Shown one piece after another: positions 43,551 to 51,042 of a stretch of DNA of 64,000 nucleotides (position 1 is its first letter; each line of letters begins with the position of its first letter). Under the pieces are notes generated by a model. It saw nothing but the letters and a program-made list of their open reading frames with translations. It did not search any database and was not told where the DNA came from. Location of the stretch: positions 743,762 through 807,761 of the forward strand of contig NZ_JANTEZ010000001.1 in the NCBI RefSeq assembly GCF_024978135.1, given 5' to 3'. The position numbers and the translations under genes are program-made. The stretch comes from Herbiconiux gentiana (GTDB taxonomy: Bacteria > Actinomycetota > Actinomycetes > Actinomycetales > Microbacteriaceae).

Positions 43551-44695
43551 ACCCCATGCCCAAGCCGCCCACCATGAAGGACGTAGCGGCGGCCGCGGGC
43601 GTCGCCCTCAAGACCGTCTCGCGTCACGTCAACGGCGCCACCAACATCGACCCGGCCCTCGCCTCGCGCATCGCCACCGCGATCACCGAGCTCGGCTACC
43701 GCCACAACCTCGCGGCGGCGAGCATCCGCCCCGGACGCTCCGCCAAGGTCATCGGCCTCGTCATCTCCGACCTGGCGAACCCCTACTGGTCGGTCCTCGC
43801 GCGCTCGGTCGAGCGCACCCTGAGCGAGAACGGCTACCTCCTCATGACGGTCAGCTCCGAGGAGGACGCCGACCGCCACCGCCTCCTCGTCGACCGCCTG
43901 ATCGCCCAACGCGTCGACGGCCTCATCGTCTCCCCGCCCCGCCGCGACACCACCGGCTGGGCCGCCGACGCCGCCCCCCTCCTCCCCGTCGTCGCGATCG
44001 ACCGCCCCCTGGCGCCCCTCCTCCCGAGCCCCACGGATGCCCACCCCGCCGCCGCGCCGACCCCCACCCCGCCCGCCGCCGAAGCCAGCGCCCCGCTACT
44101 CACCTCGCCCGGTGCCGACGCCGACGCCCCGCACCCCACCCAGCCCGGCGCCGCAGCCGACGCGCCGCTCGTCGACACGATCCTCGCGGATAACGCCGGA
44201 GGCGCCGAGGCCGCCACCCGCGAACTCCTCCGCCACGGCGCCCGCCGCATCCTCTTCCTCGGCGACTCCCTCGAGCTCTACACGATGCGTGAGCGCAACG
44301 CCGGCTTCCGCCGCGCGCTCGGCCTCGATCCCGCATCCGACGACGACCGCGCATCCGTCGCCACCGCCCACACCGCGGCCGAGGCCGCCGAGGTCGTCAC
44401 GGCCCTCCTCGGCACCGGACGCATCGACGCCGTCTTCGCCGCGAACAACCGCGCCTCCACCGGAGCCGTCGACGCCTTCACCCGGGCCGGCACCCGCCTC
44501 CCCCTGATCGGTTTCGACGACTTCGAAGCGGCCACCCTCGTGCGCCCCGGCATCTCGGTCGTCGCGCAGGACGTGGCCCAGATGGGCGAAACGGCCGCCC
44601 ACGCCGTCCTGGCGCGCCTCGCGGGCGAGACCCCGCCGCCCACCACGACGACGCTCCGCACCCGCCTCGTCCTCCGCGGCTCCGAGCTGCCGTAG
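43547..44695 (+). CDS. LacI family transcriptional regulator with internal low-complexity insertion
   Basis: A 382-residue repressor: helix-turn-helix MKDVAAAAGVALKTVSRHVN, hinge YRHNLAAASIRPG, and LVISDLANPYWSVLARSVE. The core continues PVVAIDRPL (residue 154) and resumes at VDTILADNAGGAEAA (209). In relatives these two segments are nearly contiguous; here about 50 residues of Pro/Ala/Ser/Asp (155-207) separate them. The C-terminal half (FLGDSLELYTMRER, IGFDDFEAATLVRPGISVV) is intact, so the protein may fold with a surface loop. Start fixed by the ATGA overlap with the kinase gene. It is a second candidate for the GACAACGTTGTC operators. Confidence 0.88.
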   Translation: MNPMPKPPTMKDVAAAAGVALKTVSRHVNGATNIDPALASRIATAITELGYRHNLAAASIRPGRSAKVIGLVISDLANPYWSVLARSVERTLSENGYLLMTVSSEEDADRHRLLVDRLIAQRVDGLIVSPPRRDTTGWAADAAPLLPVVAIDRPLAPLLPSPTDAHPAAAPTPTPPAAEASAPLLTSPGADADAPHPTQPGAAADAPLVDTILADNAGGAEAATRELLRHGARRILFLGDSLELYTMRERNAGFRRALGLDPASDDDRASVATAHTAAEAAEVVTALLGTGRIDAVFAANNRASTGAVDAFTRAGTRLPLIGFDDFEAATLVRPGISVVAQDVAQMGETAAHAVLARLAGETPPPTTTTLRTRLVLRGSELP

Positions 44696-44723
44696 GTGGT
44701 CCGGTCTGATCGCGACGATGCCC

Positions 44724-45119
44724 TCAGCGCGTTGCCCGGGCCAGCTCGAGCAGCGCCAGGTGCGCGGCCGAGGCCGACCGGACATCCGCGGCTGAGACGG
44801 AGTTCGTCGAGTATCCAGCCTTCGTCTTCACGGCGAGCAGACGACGCAGATGCTTGACCGCCTCGCGGTCGCCCTTCTCGAGAAGCTTCAGCGACTCTTC
44901 GTGGTTGCCGGACGCGTTGTAGCCGAGGCCCCGGCGAATGCATATGACGTCAGCGGCCGCGATGCCGGCATGCACGGCGAGCGTCACGTAGGCATCGGGG
45001 GCGTCGGCAGAACCGCTATCGGAGTCGTGAAGAAGAGCCGCCGCGTCGGCGAACTCATCGGCCTTCCTCATCCGAGCGTCAGCGTCCGCCGCCGAGGCGC
45101 CTCGCACCGGAGGGGTCAC
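44724..45119 (-). CDS. HEPN domain protein (probable RNase toxin partner)
   Basis: A 131-residue mostly helical protein. AVHAGIAAADVICIRRGLGYNASGNHEESLKLL and ending LRRLLAVKTKAGYSTNSVSAADVRSASAAHLALLELA resemble small actinobacterial HEPN proteins. Two Arg-His spacings are visible: RSASAAH at 114-120 is an R-x5-H, within the R-x4-6-H motif of HEPN ribonucleases; R62 to H73 is a looser one. Its start overlaps the stop of the nucleotidyltransferase gene (45116-45119), the arrangement of HEPN/MNT toxin-antitoxin pairs, in which the nucleotidyltransferase modifies the HEPN toxin. HEPN assignment is by pattern; the toxin role is inferred. Confidence 0.65.
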   Translation of the reverse strand: MTPPVRGASAADADARMRKADEFADAAALLHDSDSGSADAPDAYVTLAVHAGIAAADVICIRRGLGYNASGNHEESLKLLEKGDREAVKHLRRLLAVKTKAGYSTNSVSAADVRSASAAHLALLELARATR

Positions 45120-45724
45120 AGGCCGACCAGCTTCGTGAAGTCTCCCCGTCCGCCGGCGATCGTCACGCCCTCCGCGGCGATCTCGCGGAGGACTGCTTCC
45201 CGATCCCCGCGTCCACGGATCTCCTCCGTCGTGAAGACGAGGGGCCGGACGTCGTTGCCCGTCCAGTTCTCCAGTGCTCTCGTCAGGTGGGCGACCTGAT
45301 CCTCCCAGAGAGCAGAGTCGACGTCGTCGACCACGAGCAGGATGTCGATGTCACTGTCAGGACGCATCTGCTGCCGTGCGACGGAACCGAAGAGGGCGCC
45401 ATAGACGGGCTGCTCCACCCAATCGGCGATGTGGTCACGAATCCGGTTGCGAAGCGTCGTCGGGAGCTCGGCGAGAGCGGTGATGGCCGGGGCCGCGATA
45501 TGCGCGCGATTGAGTCGATAGGACGTCGCTCGTCCGATCGACTGCCTGATGACGATGCCTTGCTCGACCAGGCGCTCGAGTGCGCGCCGCACTCCCTCGG
45601 TGGAACGGTGGAGCTTCACGTGCAGCTCGCTCACTGTGAAGTCCTGATCGGCACGAGCGAGGACAGCGAGCACCTCCCCGTCAACCGAGGCGGTGACCAC
45701 TCGAAAGGGCGATTGGATCTGCAC
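45116..45724 (-). CDS. Winged-helix/nucleotidyltransferase fusion (MNT antitoxin-like)
   Basis: A 202-residue protein. Residues about 15-75 form a winged helix (FTVSELHVKLHRSTEGVRRALERLVEQGIV, then a wing RATSYRLN), residues 105-190 a minimal nucleotidyltransferase: LFGSVARQQM and SDIDILLVV give the GS-x(9-11)-DxD catalytic signature (Asp125, Asp127). The GTG at 45724 starts the frame. MNT proteins pair with HEPN toxins and can inactivate them by adding nucleotides; here a DNA-binding domain is fused on, so the antitoxin may also repress its own promoter. Two matching palindromes lie directly upstream (45733-45766). Confidence 0.8.
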   Translation of the reverse strand: MQIQSPFRVVTASVDGEVLAVLARADQDFTVSELHVKLHRSTEGVRRALERLVEQGIVIRQSIGRATSYRLNRAHIAAPAITALAELPTTLRNRIRDHIADWVEQPVYGALFGSVARQQMRPDSDIDILLVVDDVDSALWEDQVAHLTRALENWTGNDVRPLVFTTEEIRGRGDREAVLREIAAEGVTIAGGRGDFTKLVGL

Positions 45725-45732
45725 GGTTCAAT

Positions 45733-45766
45733 CGTACAGAAGTACGTGGTCGCGTACAATAGTACG
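45733..45766. promoter_or_regulatory. Tandem palindromic operators of the MNT/HEPN operon
   Basis: CGTACAGAAGTACG (45733-45746) and CGTACAATAGTACG (45753-45766) are each CGTAC-N4-GTACG inverted repeats, exactly 20 bases apart, that is, on the same face of the helix. They begin nine bases upstream of the GTG at 45724. On the minus strand TACTAT within the farther copy could be the -10 box. Autoregulation by the winged helix of the downstream gene is likely. Confidence 0.75.
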
Positions 45767-45774
45767 CCACGGTC

Positions 45775-46167
45775 CTACTGGGTGGTGGTGGTCTCGATGC
45801 TCATGACGAGCACGACGCGGTCGGGCGAGTCGGGCGGCGGGGTCTGCGCGGGGTTGCCGTAGCGCTTGCCGAGCACCACGTAGAAGGCGCCCGTGGGGTC
45901 GGGCTCGACCGCGATGAGGCGGCCCCGCACCTCGAGGTAGCGGAACGGGTTCGCCGGGTCGACCACCGACAGGCTCATCGACGGGTTGTGCTGCAGGTTG
46001 CGGTACTTCGCGCGCTTGGTGGTGTGCGTGAAGCGCAGGGTGTCGCCATCGCGGAGGTACCACATCGGGTTCACCTGCACGGTGTCGTCGGGGCGGATGG
46101 TGCCGAGGTGCCCGTAGTTGGGCTGCTCGAGCAGGTCGGCGTAGTCGGGAGGGATGATGTCGCTCAT
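45775..46167 (-). CDS. PPOX class flavin/F420-dependent oxidoreductase
   Basis: A 130-residue split-barrel protein: YGHLGTIRPDDTVQVNPMWYLRDGDTLRFTHTTKRAKYRNLQHNP is the typical N-terminal strand set with the cofactor-binding Arg/Lys, followed by MSLSVVDPANPFRYLEVRGRL. Actinobacterial members often use F420 and reduce quinones or xenobiotics; cofactor choice cannot be made here. The ATG at 46167 is preferred over a TTG at 46179, although neither has a strong ribosome site. It ends nine bases before the operators of the MNT/HEPN operon on the same strand and lies on the far side of the tRNA fragment from tRNA-Pro. Confidence 0.85.
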   Translation of the reverse strand: MSDIIPPDYADLLEQPNYGHLGTIRPDDTVQVNPMWYLRDGDTLRFTHTTKRAKYRNLQHNPSMSLSVVDPANPFRYLEVRGRLIAVEPDPTGAFYVVLGKRYGNPAQTPPPDSPDRVVLVMSIETTTTQ

Positions 46168-46290
46168 GCGGGCATCCAATCACCTGCCGCCGACGGTGCG
46201 GTAGGACTGGGTGCGGAAAGCCGTGGTGAGCAAGTCACCGGCCCTGCACAAGGCGGGGCGCTAGACGTGGCGCCGGATGCAGCGCGGGCG

Positions 46291-46305
46291 TGTCGGGCTG
46301 ACAGG
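46291..46305 (-). repeat. 15-base copy of the tRNA-Pro 3' end (possible attachment-site remnant)
   Basis: TGTCGGGCTGACAGG here is identical to 46456-46470, the 3' end of tRNA-Pro plus flanking bases, in the same orientation, 165 bases away and beyond the tRNA terminator. Following bases keep weak T-arm similarity. The rest of 46168-46457 holds the tRNA terminator and no gene that I can support. Confidence 0.55.
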
Positions 46306-46410
46306 TTGTGACTCCCCACCGGCGCCCTCCACTCGCCGCTGGACGCGGCGTGCGGAGCCTCTGCGCGGCGTGGGCCCACGGGCAGCTTCGCGTCCGGGCA
46401 GCACGTCAGT

Positions 46411-46454
46411 AACGAAGAAGAGAGCCGCCCGGATGGGCGACCCTCTCTTCGTTT
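46411..46454 (-). terminator. tRNA-Pro transcription terminator
   Basis: On the minus strand, AACGAAGAGAGGGTCGCCC pairs with GGGCGGCTCTCTTCTTCGTT downstream with small bulges, four bases after the tRNA 3' end. A short T-containing stretch follows. A typical hairpin for ending a single tRNA transcript. Confidence 0.7.
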
Positions 46455-46457
46455 CTG

Positions 46458-46531
<74 letters not shown>

Positions 46532-46664
46532 TGGCCGTCACCCGGAGAAGCGGACCGCTCCAGACAACTTGTCCATGATAGCGCCTCCCGAGATGCCCCG
46601 CTGACACCTCACCGAATCCGCCGACGGAACGGGAAAACGCATGCCCGGGAAGTTCGTCCGAAAG

Positions 46665-46685
46665 TTTGGGACTCGGAGTCCTAAA
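46665..46685. promoter_or_regulatory. Palindromic operator upstream of TetR gene
   Basis: TTT-N-GGACTC-N-GAGTCC-N-AAA is an inverted repeat spanning 21 bases, symmetric at nine base pairs. It ends 39 bases before the TetR ATG, just upstream of the probable -35 position. The size and place suit a TetR dimer site. Confidence 0.7.
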
Positions 46686-46713
46686 ACAGGGCAAATCCTG
46701 ATCTTCGGCATTG

Positions 46714-46719
46714 CATAAT
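46714..46719 (+). promoter_or_regulatory. -10 box giving a probably leaderless TetR mRNA
   Basis: CATAAT differs by one base from TATAAT. Only five bases separate it from the ATG at 46725, so transcription should begin at or within a base of the start codon. No ribosome site precedes that ATG, which agrees with a leaderless message. Confidence 0.6.
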
Positions 46720-46724
46720 TGAGC

Positions 46725-47393
46725 ATGCCCCAGTCAACCGCCTTACCCGCGACTCCATCCCGACGTCAGGGCGCATCCGTCAACCCGGCCGAACCCCGAG
46801 CGGCCCGCACCCACGAAGCACTGACGACTGCCCTGTTCGAACTCCTCCGCCAGCACGATCTCACCGCGATCTCCATCTCCGAGCTCTGCCGCACAGCAGG
46901 GGTGCACCGCACCACCTTCTACGGCCACTACGCCGACATCTTCGCCTTCGCGGCCGACTCGTTCGCGCACATCCTCGACGAGCTCGGCACCGTGCGCGAG
47001 GGAACCTTCGACGGCTACACCCCCGAGGCCGTCACCGAGGTCTACGCCGATTCGATCCGGCGCGAGCTCGGCCACATCGTCGACCACCGCGCGGCCTACC
47101 GCATGATGTTCGGCACCCGGGTCGACGCCGGCTTCCGCCGCGAGCTCTACCAGCGCTCCCTGCGCCGGGCCTCGCTCGCGATCGCGGTCTGGCAGCGCCA
47201 CGGCTACGGCGTCGGCCTCGACACCACGACCGCCGCCGCCTACATCGCCGGCGGATCGGTCGGCGTGCTCGAGGCCTGGGCCTACAGCGACGCGGTCGAC
47301 GTCGACGCCCACACGGATGCCGTCATGGCCTCCTGGCCCGCCTGGTGCGCCTCGTCGGCGCCCACTGCCGCGTTGGCCGAGAAGGCCGGCTAG
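46725..47393 (+). CDS. TetR/AcrR family transcriptional regulator
   Basis: A 222-residue regulator. After a ~25-residue tail, LTTALFELLRQHDLTAISISELCRTAGVHRTTFYGHYADIFAFAADSF is a TetR N-terminal domain with its recognition helix (VHRTTFYGHY). The C-terminal part resembles the TetR_C group found in regulators of transporters (FGTRVDAGFRRELY). No target gene is adjacent on the opposite strand except tRNA-Pro; the ROK kinase downstream is 209 bases away beyond a terminator, so autoregulation through the palindrome at 46665-46685 is the only target supported here. Confidence 0.88.
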   Translation: MPQSTALPATPSRRQGASVNPAEPRAARTHEALTTALFELLRQHDLTAISISELCRTAGVHRTTFYGHYADIFAFAADSFAHILDELGTVREGTFDGYTPEAVTEVYADSIRRELGHIVDHRAAYRMMFGTRVDAGFRRELYQRSLRRASLAIAVWQRHGYGVGLDTTTAAAYIAGGSVGVLEAWAYSDAVDVDAHTDAVMASWPAWCASSAPTAALAEKAG

Positions 47394-47453
47394 CCCCGAC
47401 CCACCCGACCCGCCGATTGCGCGCCGACCCGAACGGTGCGCACCCGGTGCCCC

Positions 47454-47490
47454 CAGGAGCCCGGCCCGTCCCCGACAGGCCGGGCTCCTG
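47454..47490 (+). terminator. Hairpin after TetR gene
   Basis: CAGGAGCCCGGCC at 47454-47466 is exactly complementary to GGCCGGGCTCCTG at 47478-47490 (13 bp, 11-base loop), 61 bases past the TetR stop. No T-run, as is common in this GC-rich genome. Confidence 0.65.
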
Positions 47491-47602
47491 CACGTCCGCC
47501 CCCGCCTCCACGCACCGAGCGACGTGCGTCCCCTCCTGCACAGGCGGGGCCCTCCCCGCGCCCCTCCCCACGACCCGGCGGGTGCGCCGACCCTCCCCCG
47601 CC

Positions 47603-48568
47603 ATGGACTTGAATGGATCCGTGACCCCCACCGCACCCGCCGCCCGCCCGCTCGCCCTCGCGGTCGACGTCGGCGGCACCAAGGCCGAGGCGGCCCTGGT
47701 CGACGTCGACGCCCGAATCGTCCCCGGCACCCGCTTCCGGGCCCCCACGGGTTCGACCAGCAGTCGCGAGCAACTGGCGGATGCTGTGCGCCACGTCGTC
47801 CGCGAGGCCGTCGCCGCCCTCCCGACCGAGGCACACCTCCTCGGCGCCGGCATCGGCAGCGCCGGGCCGATCGACGCCGAGGCCGGAACCGTCTCGCCCC
47901 TGAACCTCGCCGCCTTCCAGCGCTTCCCGCTGCGCGATCTCGTCGCCGACGCGTCGGGCCTGCCCGAACCGGTGCTCCGGCTCGACGGCCTCTGCATCCT
48001 GCTCGCCGAGCACTGGGCCGGAGCGCTTCAGGGCTACCGCACCGCGATGGGCATGATCGTGTCCACCGGCATCGGTGGCGGCCTTCTCGTCGAGGGCCGA
48101 CTGGTCGGCGGACGCACGGGCAACGCCGGCCACGTGGGCCAGATCCAGCTGCACACCCACCGCGAAGAGGGTCGCGACCTCTCCGTCACGCTGGAGGGCA
48201 TCGCGGCGGGCCCCCGCATCGTGGCCTGGGCCAACGCGCAGGGGTGGGAGGGGTCGAGCGGCGAGGAGCTGGCCGAGAGCTACCGGAACGGGCATCCGCT
48301 CGCCCGCGCGGCCGTCGAACGGTCGGCGAACGCCATCGGCGAGGGCATCGCCTCGGTGTGCGCGCTGCTCGACCTGGAAGCGGTCGCCATCGGCGGTGGC
48401 TTCTCGCGGGTAACGCCCGACCTGTTCGGCCTCATCCGCGCGCGCATCGCCGCGATGGCGCCACTCGACACCATCCCGGGCGTGCAGGTACTGCCCTCGG
48501 CGCTCAGCGACGAGGGGCCGCTGATCGGCGCGGCCGGCCTCGTGCACCGCGCCGAGCTGCTCCCGTGA
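47603..48568 (+). CDS. ROK family sugar kinase-like protein lacking the zinc cysteine motif
   Basis: A 321-residue ROK protein: LALAVDVGGTKAEAALVD holds the ATP-binding DxGGTK, GAGIGSAGPIDAEAGTVSPLN the next loop, GMIVSTGIGGGLLVEGRLVGGRTGNAGHVGQIQLH the ROK signature region with GH. The usual CxCGxxGCxE zinc motif is absent: the sequence goes from HTHREEGRDLSVTLEGIAAG directly, so the zinc site is lost or the protein belongs to a non-zinc branch. No DNA-binding domain, so it is a kinase rather than a repressor. Start: ATG 47603 or GTG 47621, neither with a clear ribosome site. It stands alone, convergent with der. Confidence 0.85.
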   Translation: MDLNGSVTPTAPAARPLALAVDVGGTKAEAALVDVDARIVPGTRFRAPTGSTSSREQLADAVRHVVREAVAALPTEAHLLGAGIGSAGPIDAEAGTVSPLNLAAFQRFPLRDLVADASGLPEPVLRLDGLCILLAEHWAGALQGYRTAMGMIVSTGIGGGLLVEGRLVGGRTGNAGHVGQIQLHTHREEGRDLSVTLEGIAAGPRIVAWANAQGWEGSSGEELAESYRNGHPLARAAVERSANAIGEGIASVCALLDLEAVAIGGGFSRVTPDLFGLIRARIAAMAPLDTIPGVQVLPSALSDEGPLIGAAGLVHRAELLP

Positions 48569-48600
48569 CTGAGTAGCCGCACCCCGCAACACCCGCAACG

Positions 48601-48687
48601 ACGCAGCACCGCAGCACCGCAGCACCGCAGGGCGGCAGTACCGCAGGGCGGCAATACCGCAGGGCGGCAGCACCGCAGGGCGGCAGC
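48601..48687. repeat. Tandem repeat of 8- and 16-bp units
   Basis: ACCGCAGC occurs twice at 48608-48623 after a related start, then ACCGCAGGGCGGCAGT-type 16-base units repeat four times to 48687 (changes only in the last three bases). It fills the gap between the convergent ROK and der genes. Each unit contains GCAGGGCGGC; no unique spacers. Confidence 0.85.
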
Positions 48688-48705
48688 GCCCCCGGGCCCC
48701 CCGAC

Positions 48706-50247
48706 CTACCGCTTCCGCTTCTCCCGAACCCGCATGTTCACCACGATCGGCGACCCCTCGAAGCCGTAGATCTCCCGCAGCCGGCGCTGCACGTACCGCC
48801 GGTAGCCCGGGTCGAGGAACCCGGTCGTGAACAGCACGAAGGTCGGCGGACGCGAGGCCGCCTGCGTTCCGAACAGGATGCGCGGCTGCTTGCCGCCCCG
48901 CACCGGGTGCGGGTGCGACGCCGTGAGCTCGGCGAGGAACGCGTTGAACTTCCCTGTCGGAACCCGCGTGTCCCACGACTCGAGCGCCAGTTCGAGGGCG
49001 GGCACGAGCTTCTCGAGGTGACGCCCGGTGCGCGCCGAGATGTTGACGCGCGGCGCCCAGGTCACGTGGTGCAGGTCCTGCTCGATCTCGCGCTCGAGGT
49101 AGCGGCGGCGGTCGTCGTCGAGCAGGTCCCACTTGTTGAACGCGAGCACGAGCGCACGGCCCGACTCGAGCACGAGGTCGATGATGCGCAGGTCCTGCGT
49201 CGAGATGGGCTCGGTCACGTCGAGCACGACGACGGCGACCTCCGCCTTCTCGAGCGCGGCCGAGGTGCGCAGCGACGCGTAGAAGTCGGCGCCCTGCTGC
49301 AGGTGCACCCGCTTGCGGATGCCGGCGGTGTCGACGAACGTCCACACCTTGCCGCCGAGCTCGATCTGCTCGTCGACCGGGTCGCGGGTGGTGCCGGCGA
49401 GCTCGTTCACGACGACGCGCTCCTCGCCCGCGGCCTTGTTCAGCAGCGAGCTCTTGCCGACGTTCGGCCGGCCGAGGATGGCGACACGACGCGGGCCGCC
49501 GAGCTCCTGCTTGGCGACGGCGGAGACCTCGGGCATCTTGGCCATGATCAGGTCGAGCAGGTCGGCGACCCCGCGGCCGTGCAGCGCCGACACCGGGTAC
49601 GGCTCGCCGAGCCCGAGCGACCACAGCGCCGAGCTCTGCGGCTCCTGGCGAGCGTCGTCGACCTTGTTCGCGGCCAGGAACACCGGCCGGTTCGCCCGGC
49701 GCAGCAGCTTCACGACGTGCTCGTCGGTGGCGGTGGCGCCGACGTTCGAGTCGACGACGAAGAGCACCACGTCGGCGAGGTCGATGGCGACCTCGGCCTG
49801 CGCGGCGACCGCGGCGTTGATGCCCGCCGCGTCGGGCTCCCAGCCGCCGGTGTCGACGAGGGTGAAGCGGCGCCCGGCCCACTCAGCCTTGTAGGCCACG
49901 CGGTCGCGGGTGACGCCCGGCTTGTCCTCGACGACGGCCTCGCGGCGGCCCAGGATGCGGTTGACGAGCGCCGACTTGCCGACGTTCGGCCGGCCCACGA
50001 TGGCGAGCACGGGCAGCGCCGGCATCGCGACCATGCCGTCGGGGAACTCCTCGGCGAACTCGAGCAGGTCGAGGTCGCCCTCGTCGAGCTCGTAGTCGGC
50101 GAGGCCCGAGCGCAGCGTCTCGGCACGTCGCTCGGCGAGCTCCTCGTCGACGACCGCGAGCCGCTCGGCGAGATCGTCGTCGGGCGCGTCGAACTCCTCC
50201 GACGCGTCGAAGTCGTTGCCCGAGATGGGGCCCTGGTTATCCGCCAT
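48706..50247 (-). CDS. der: Ribosome-assembly GTPase Der (EngA)
   Basis: A 513-residue double GTPase. First G domain: [32 protein letters not shown], and NKVD in AANKVDD. Second: [38 protein letters not shown]-terminal KH-like domain ends [11 protein letters not shown]. Der binds the 50S subunit during its maturation. The N-terminal 60 residues are acidic and longer than in E. coli, as usual in actinobacteria. It is 51 bases after cmk on the same strand; cmk-der neighbourhood is conserved in the phylum. Confidence 0.97.
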   Translation of the reverse strand: MADNQGPISGNDFDASEEFDAPDDDLAERLAVVDEELAERRAETLRSGLADYELDEGDLDLLEFAEEFPDGMVAMPALPVLAIVGRPNVGKSALVNRILGRREAVVEDKPGVTRDRVAYKAEWAGRRFTLVDTGGWEPDAAGINAAVAAQAEVAIDLADVVLFVVDSNVGATATDEHVVKLLRRANRPVFLAANKVDDARQEPQSSALWSLGLGEPYPVSALHGRGVADLLDLIMAKMPEVSAVAKQELGGPRRVAILGRPNVGKSSLLNKAAGEERVVVNELAGTTRDPVDEQIELGGKVWTFVDTAGIRKRVHLQQGADFYASLRTSAALEKAEVAVVVLDVTEPISTQDLRIIDLVLESGRALVLAFNKWDLLDDDRRRYLEREIEQDLHHVTWAPRVNISARTGRHLEKLVPALELALESWDTRVPTGKFNAFLAELTASHPHPVRGGKQPRILFGTQAASRPPTFVLFTTGFLDPGYRRYVQRRLREIYGFEGSPIVVNMRVREKRKR

Positions 50248-50298
50248 GCGGGATCCTCGCTGTCTGCGGCGCCGAAGACGCCGGGGTCGTGTGGGAAG

Positions 50299-51042
50299 TC
50301 AGTGTGTGGGGTTCGAACGAGCGGCCTGGTCGTGCACCACGTCCACGACCGCGGCCACGGTCTCGTCGAAGTCGAGATGGGTGGAGTCGACGGTCGTCAC
50401 GCCCTCGGCGGCGTTCATGAAGTCGACCACGCGGGAGTCGGCCCGATCGCGGGTTCGGAGCGCCTCACCCACGGCGGCGGCCGATTCACCGGTCAGTTCC
50501 TTCGATCGCCTGGCCATTCTAGCGTCTTCGTCGGCGGTGAGCAGGATGCGCACCGGCGCATCCGGTGCCACCACCGTCGTGATGTCCCGACCCTCCGCGA
50601 CGATCCCGTCGAACTCCGTGTCCCGCATGATGCTCCGGAACCGTTCCGTCAGCCACGCCCGCACCTCGGGGATGCGCGCGACGGCGCTCACGGCCCCGGT
50701 CACCCGCGGCTCGCGGATGGCCTCGGTGACGTCGCTCGAGCCGACCCGCACGAAGTACGCCTCGGGGTCGGTGCCGATCGCGAAGTCGAAGTCGGTGAGG
50801 GAGGCGATCACCGCATCCGGGTCGGCCGGATCGACCTGCGTGTCGAGCAGGTTCCAGGCCAGGGCGCGGTAGCTCGCTCCGGTGTCGAGGTAGGCGTAGC
50901 CGAGCGCCCGGGCGGCGGCCCGGCTGACGCTCGACTTGCCGCTGCCGGCCGGGCCGTCGATCGCGACGACGACGGGCACGGCCACGTCGGCGTTGCCGTC
51001 GACGGAGTTGGTCACGGGGGGCTCTGCAGTGGGTCCGGTCAT
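50299..51042 (-). CDS. cmk: Cytidylate kinase
   Basis: A 247-residue (d)CMP kinase: [18 protein letters not shown] is the P-loop, [13 protein letters not shown] the CMP-binding region, [12 protein letters not shown] with GRD, and a lid with [13 protein letters not shown]. It phosphorylates CMP and dCMP with ATP. The ATG at 51042 overlaps the stop of tyrA (ATGA at 51039-51042), so translation is coupled. The ~20-residue N-terminal extension before the P-loop region is unremarkable for actinobacteria. Confidence 0.96.
   Translation of the reverse strand: MTGPTAEPPVTNSVDGNADVAVPVVVAIDGPAGSGKSSVSRAAARALGYAYLDTGASYRALAWNLLDTQVDPADPDAVIASLTDFDFAIGTDPEAYFVRVGSSDVTEAIREPRVTGAVSAVARIPEVRAWLTERFRSIMRDTEFDGIVAEGRDITTVVAPDAPVRILLTADEDARMARRSKELTGESAAAVGEALRTRDRADSRVVDFMNAAEGVTTVDSTHLDFDETVAAVVDVVHDQAARSNPTH

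Noticed and set aside
48601..48687. CRISPR or operator array
   Set aside because: Contiguous 8/16-base units without spacers between two convergent gene ends; simple tandem repeat is enough.
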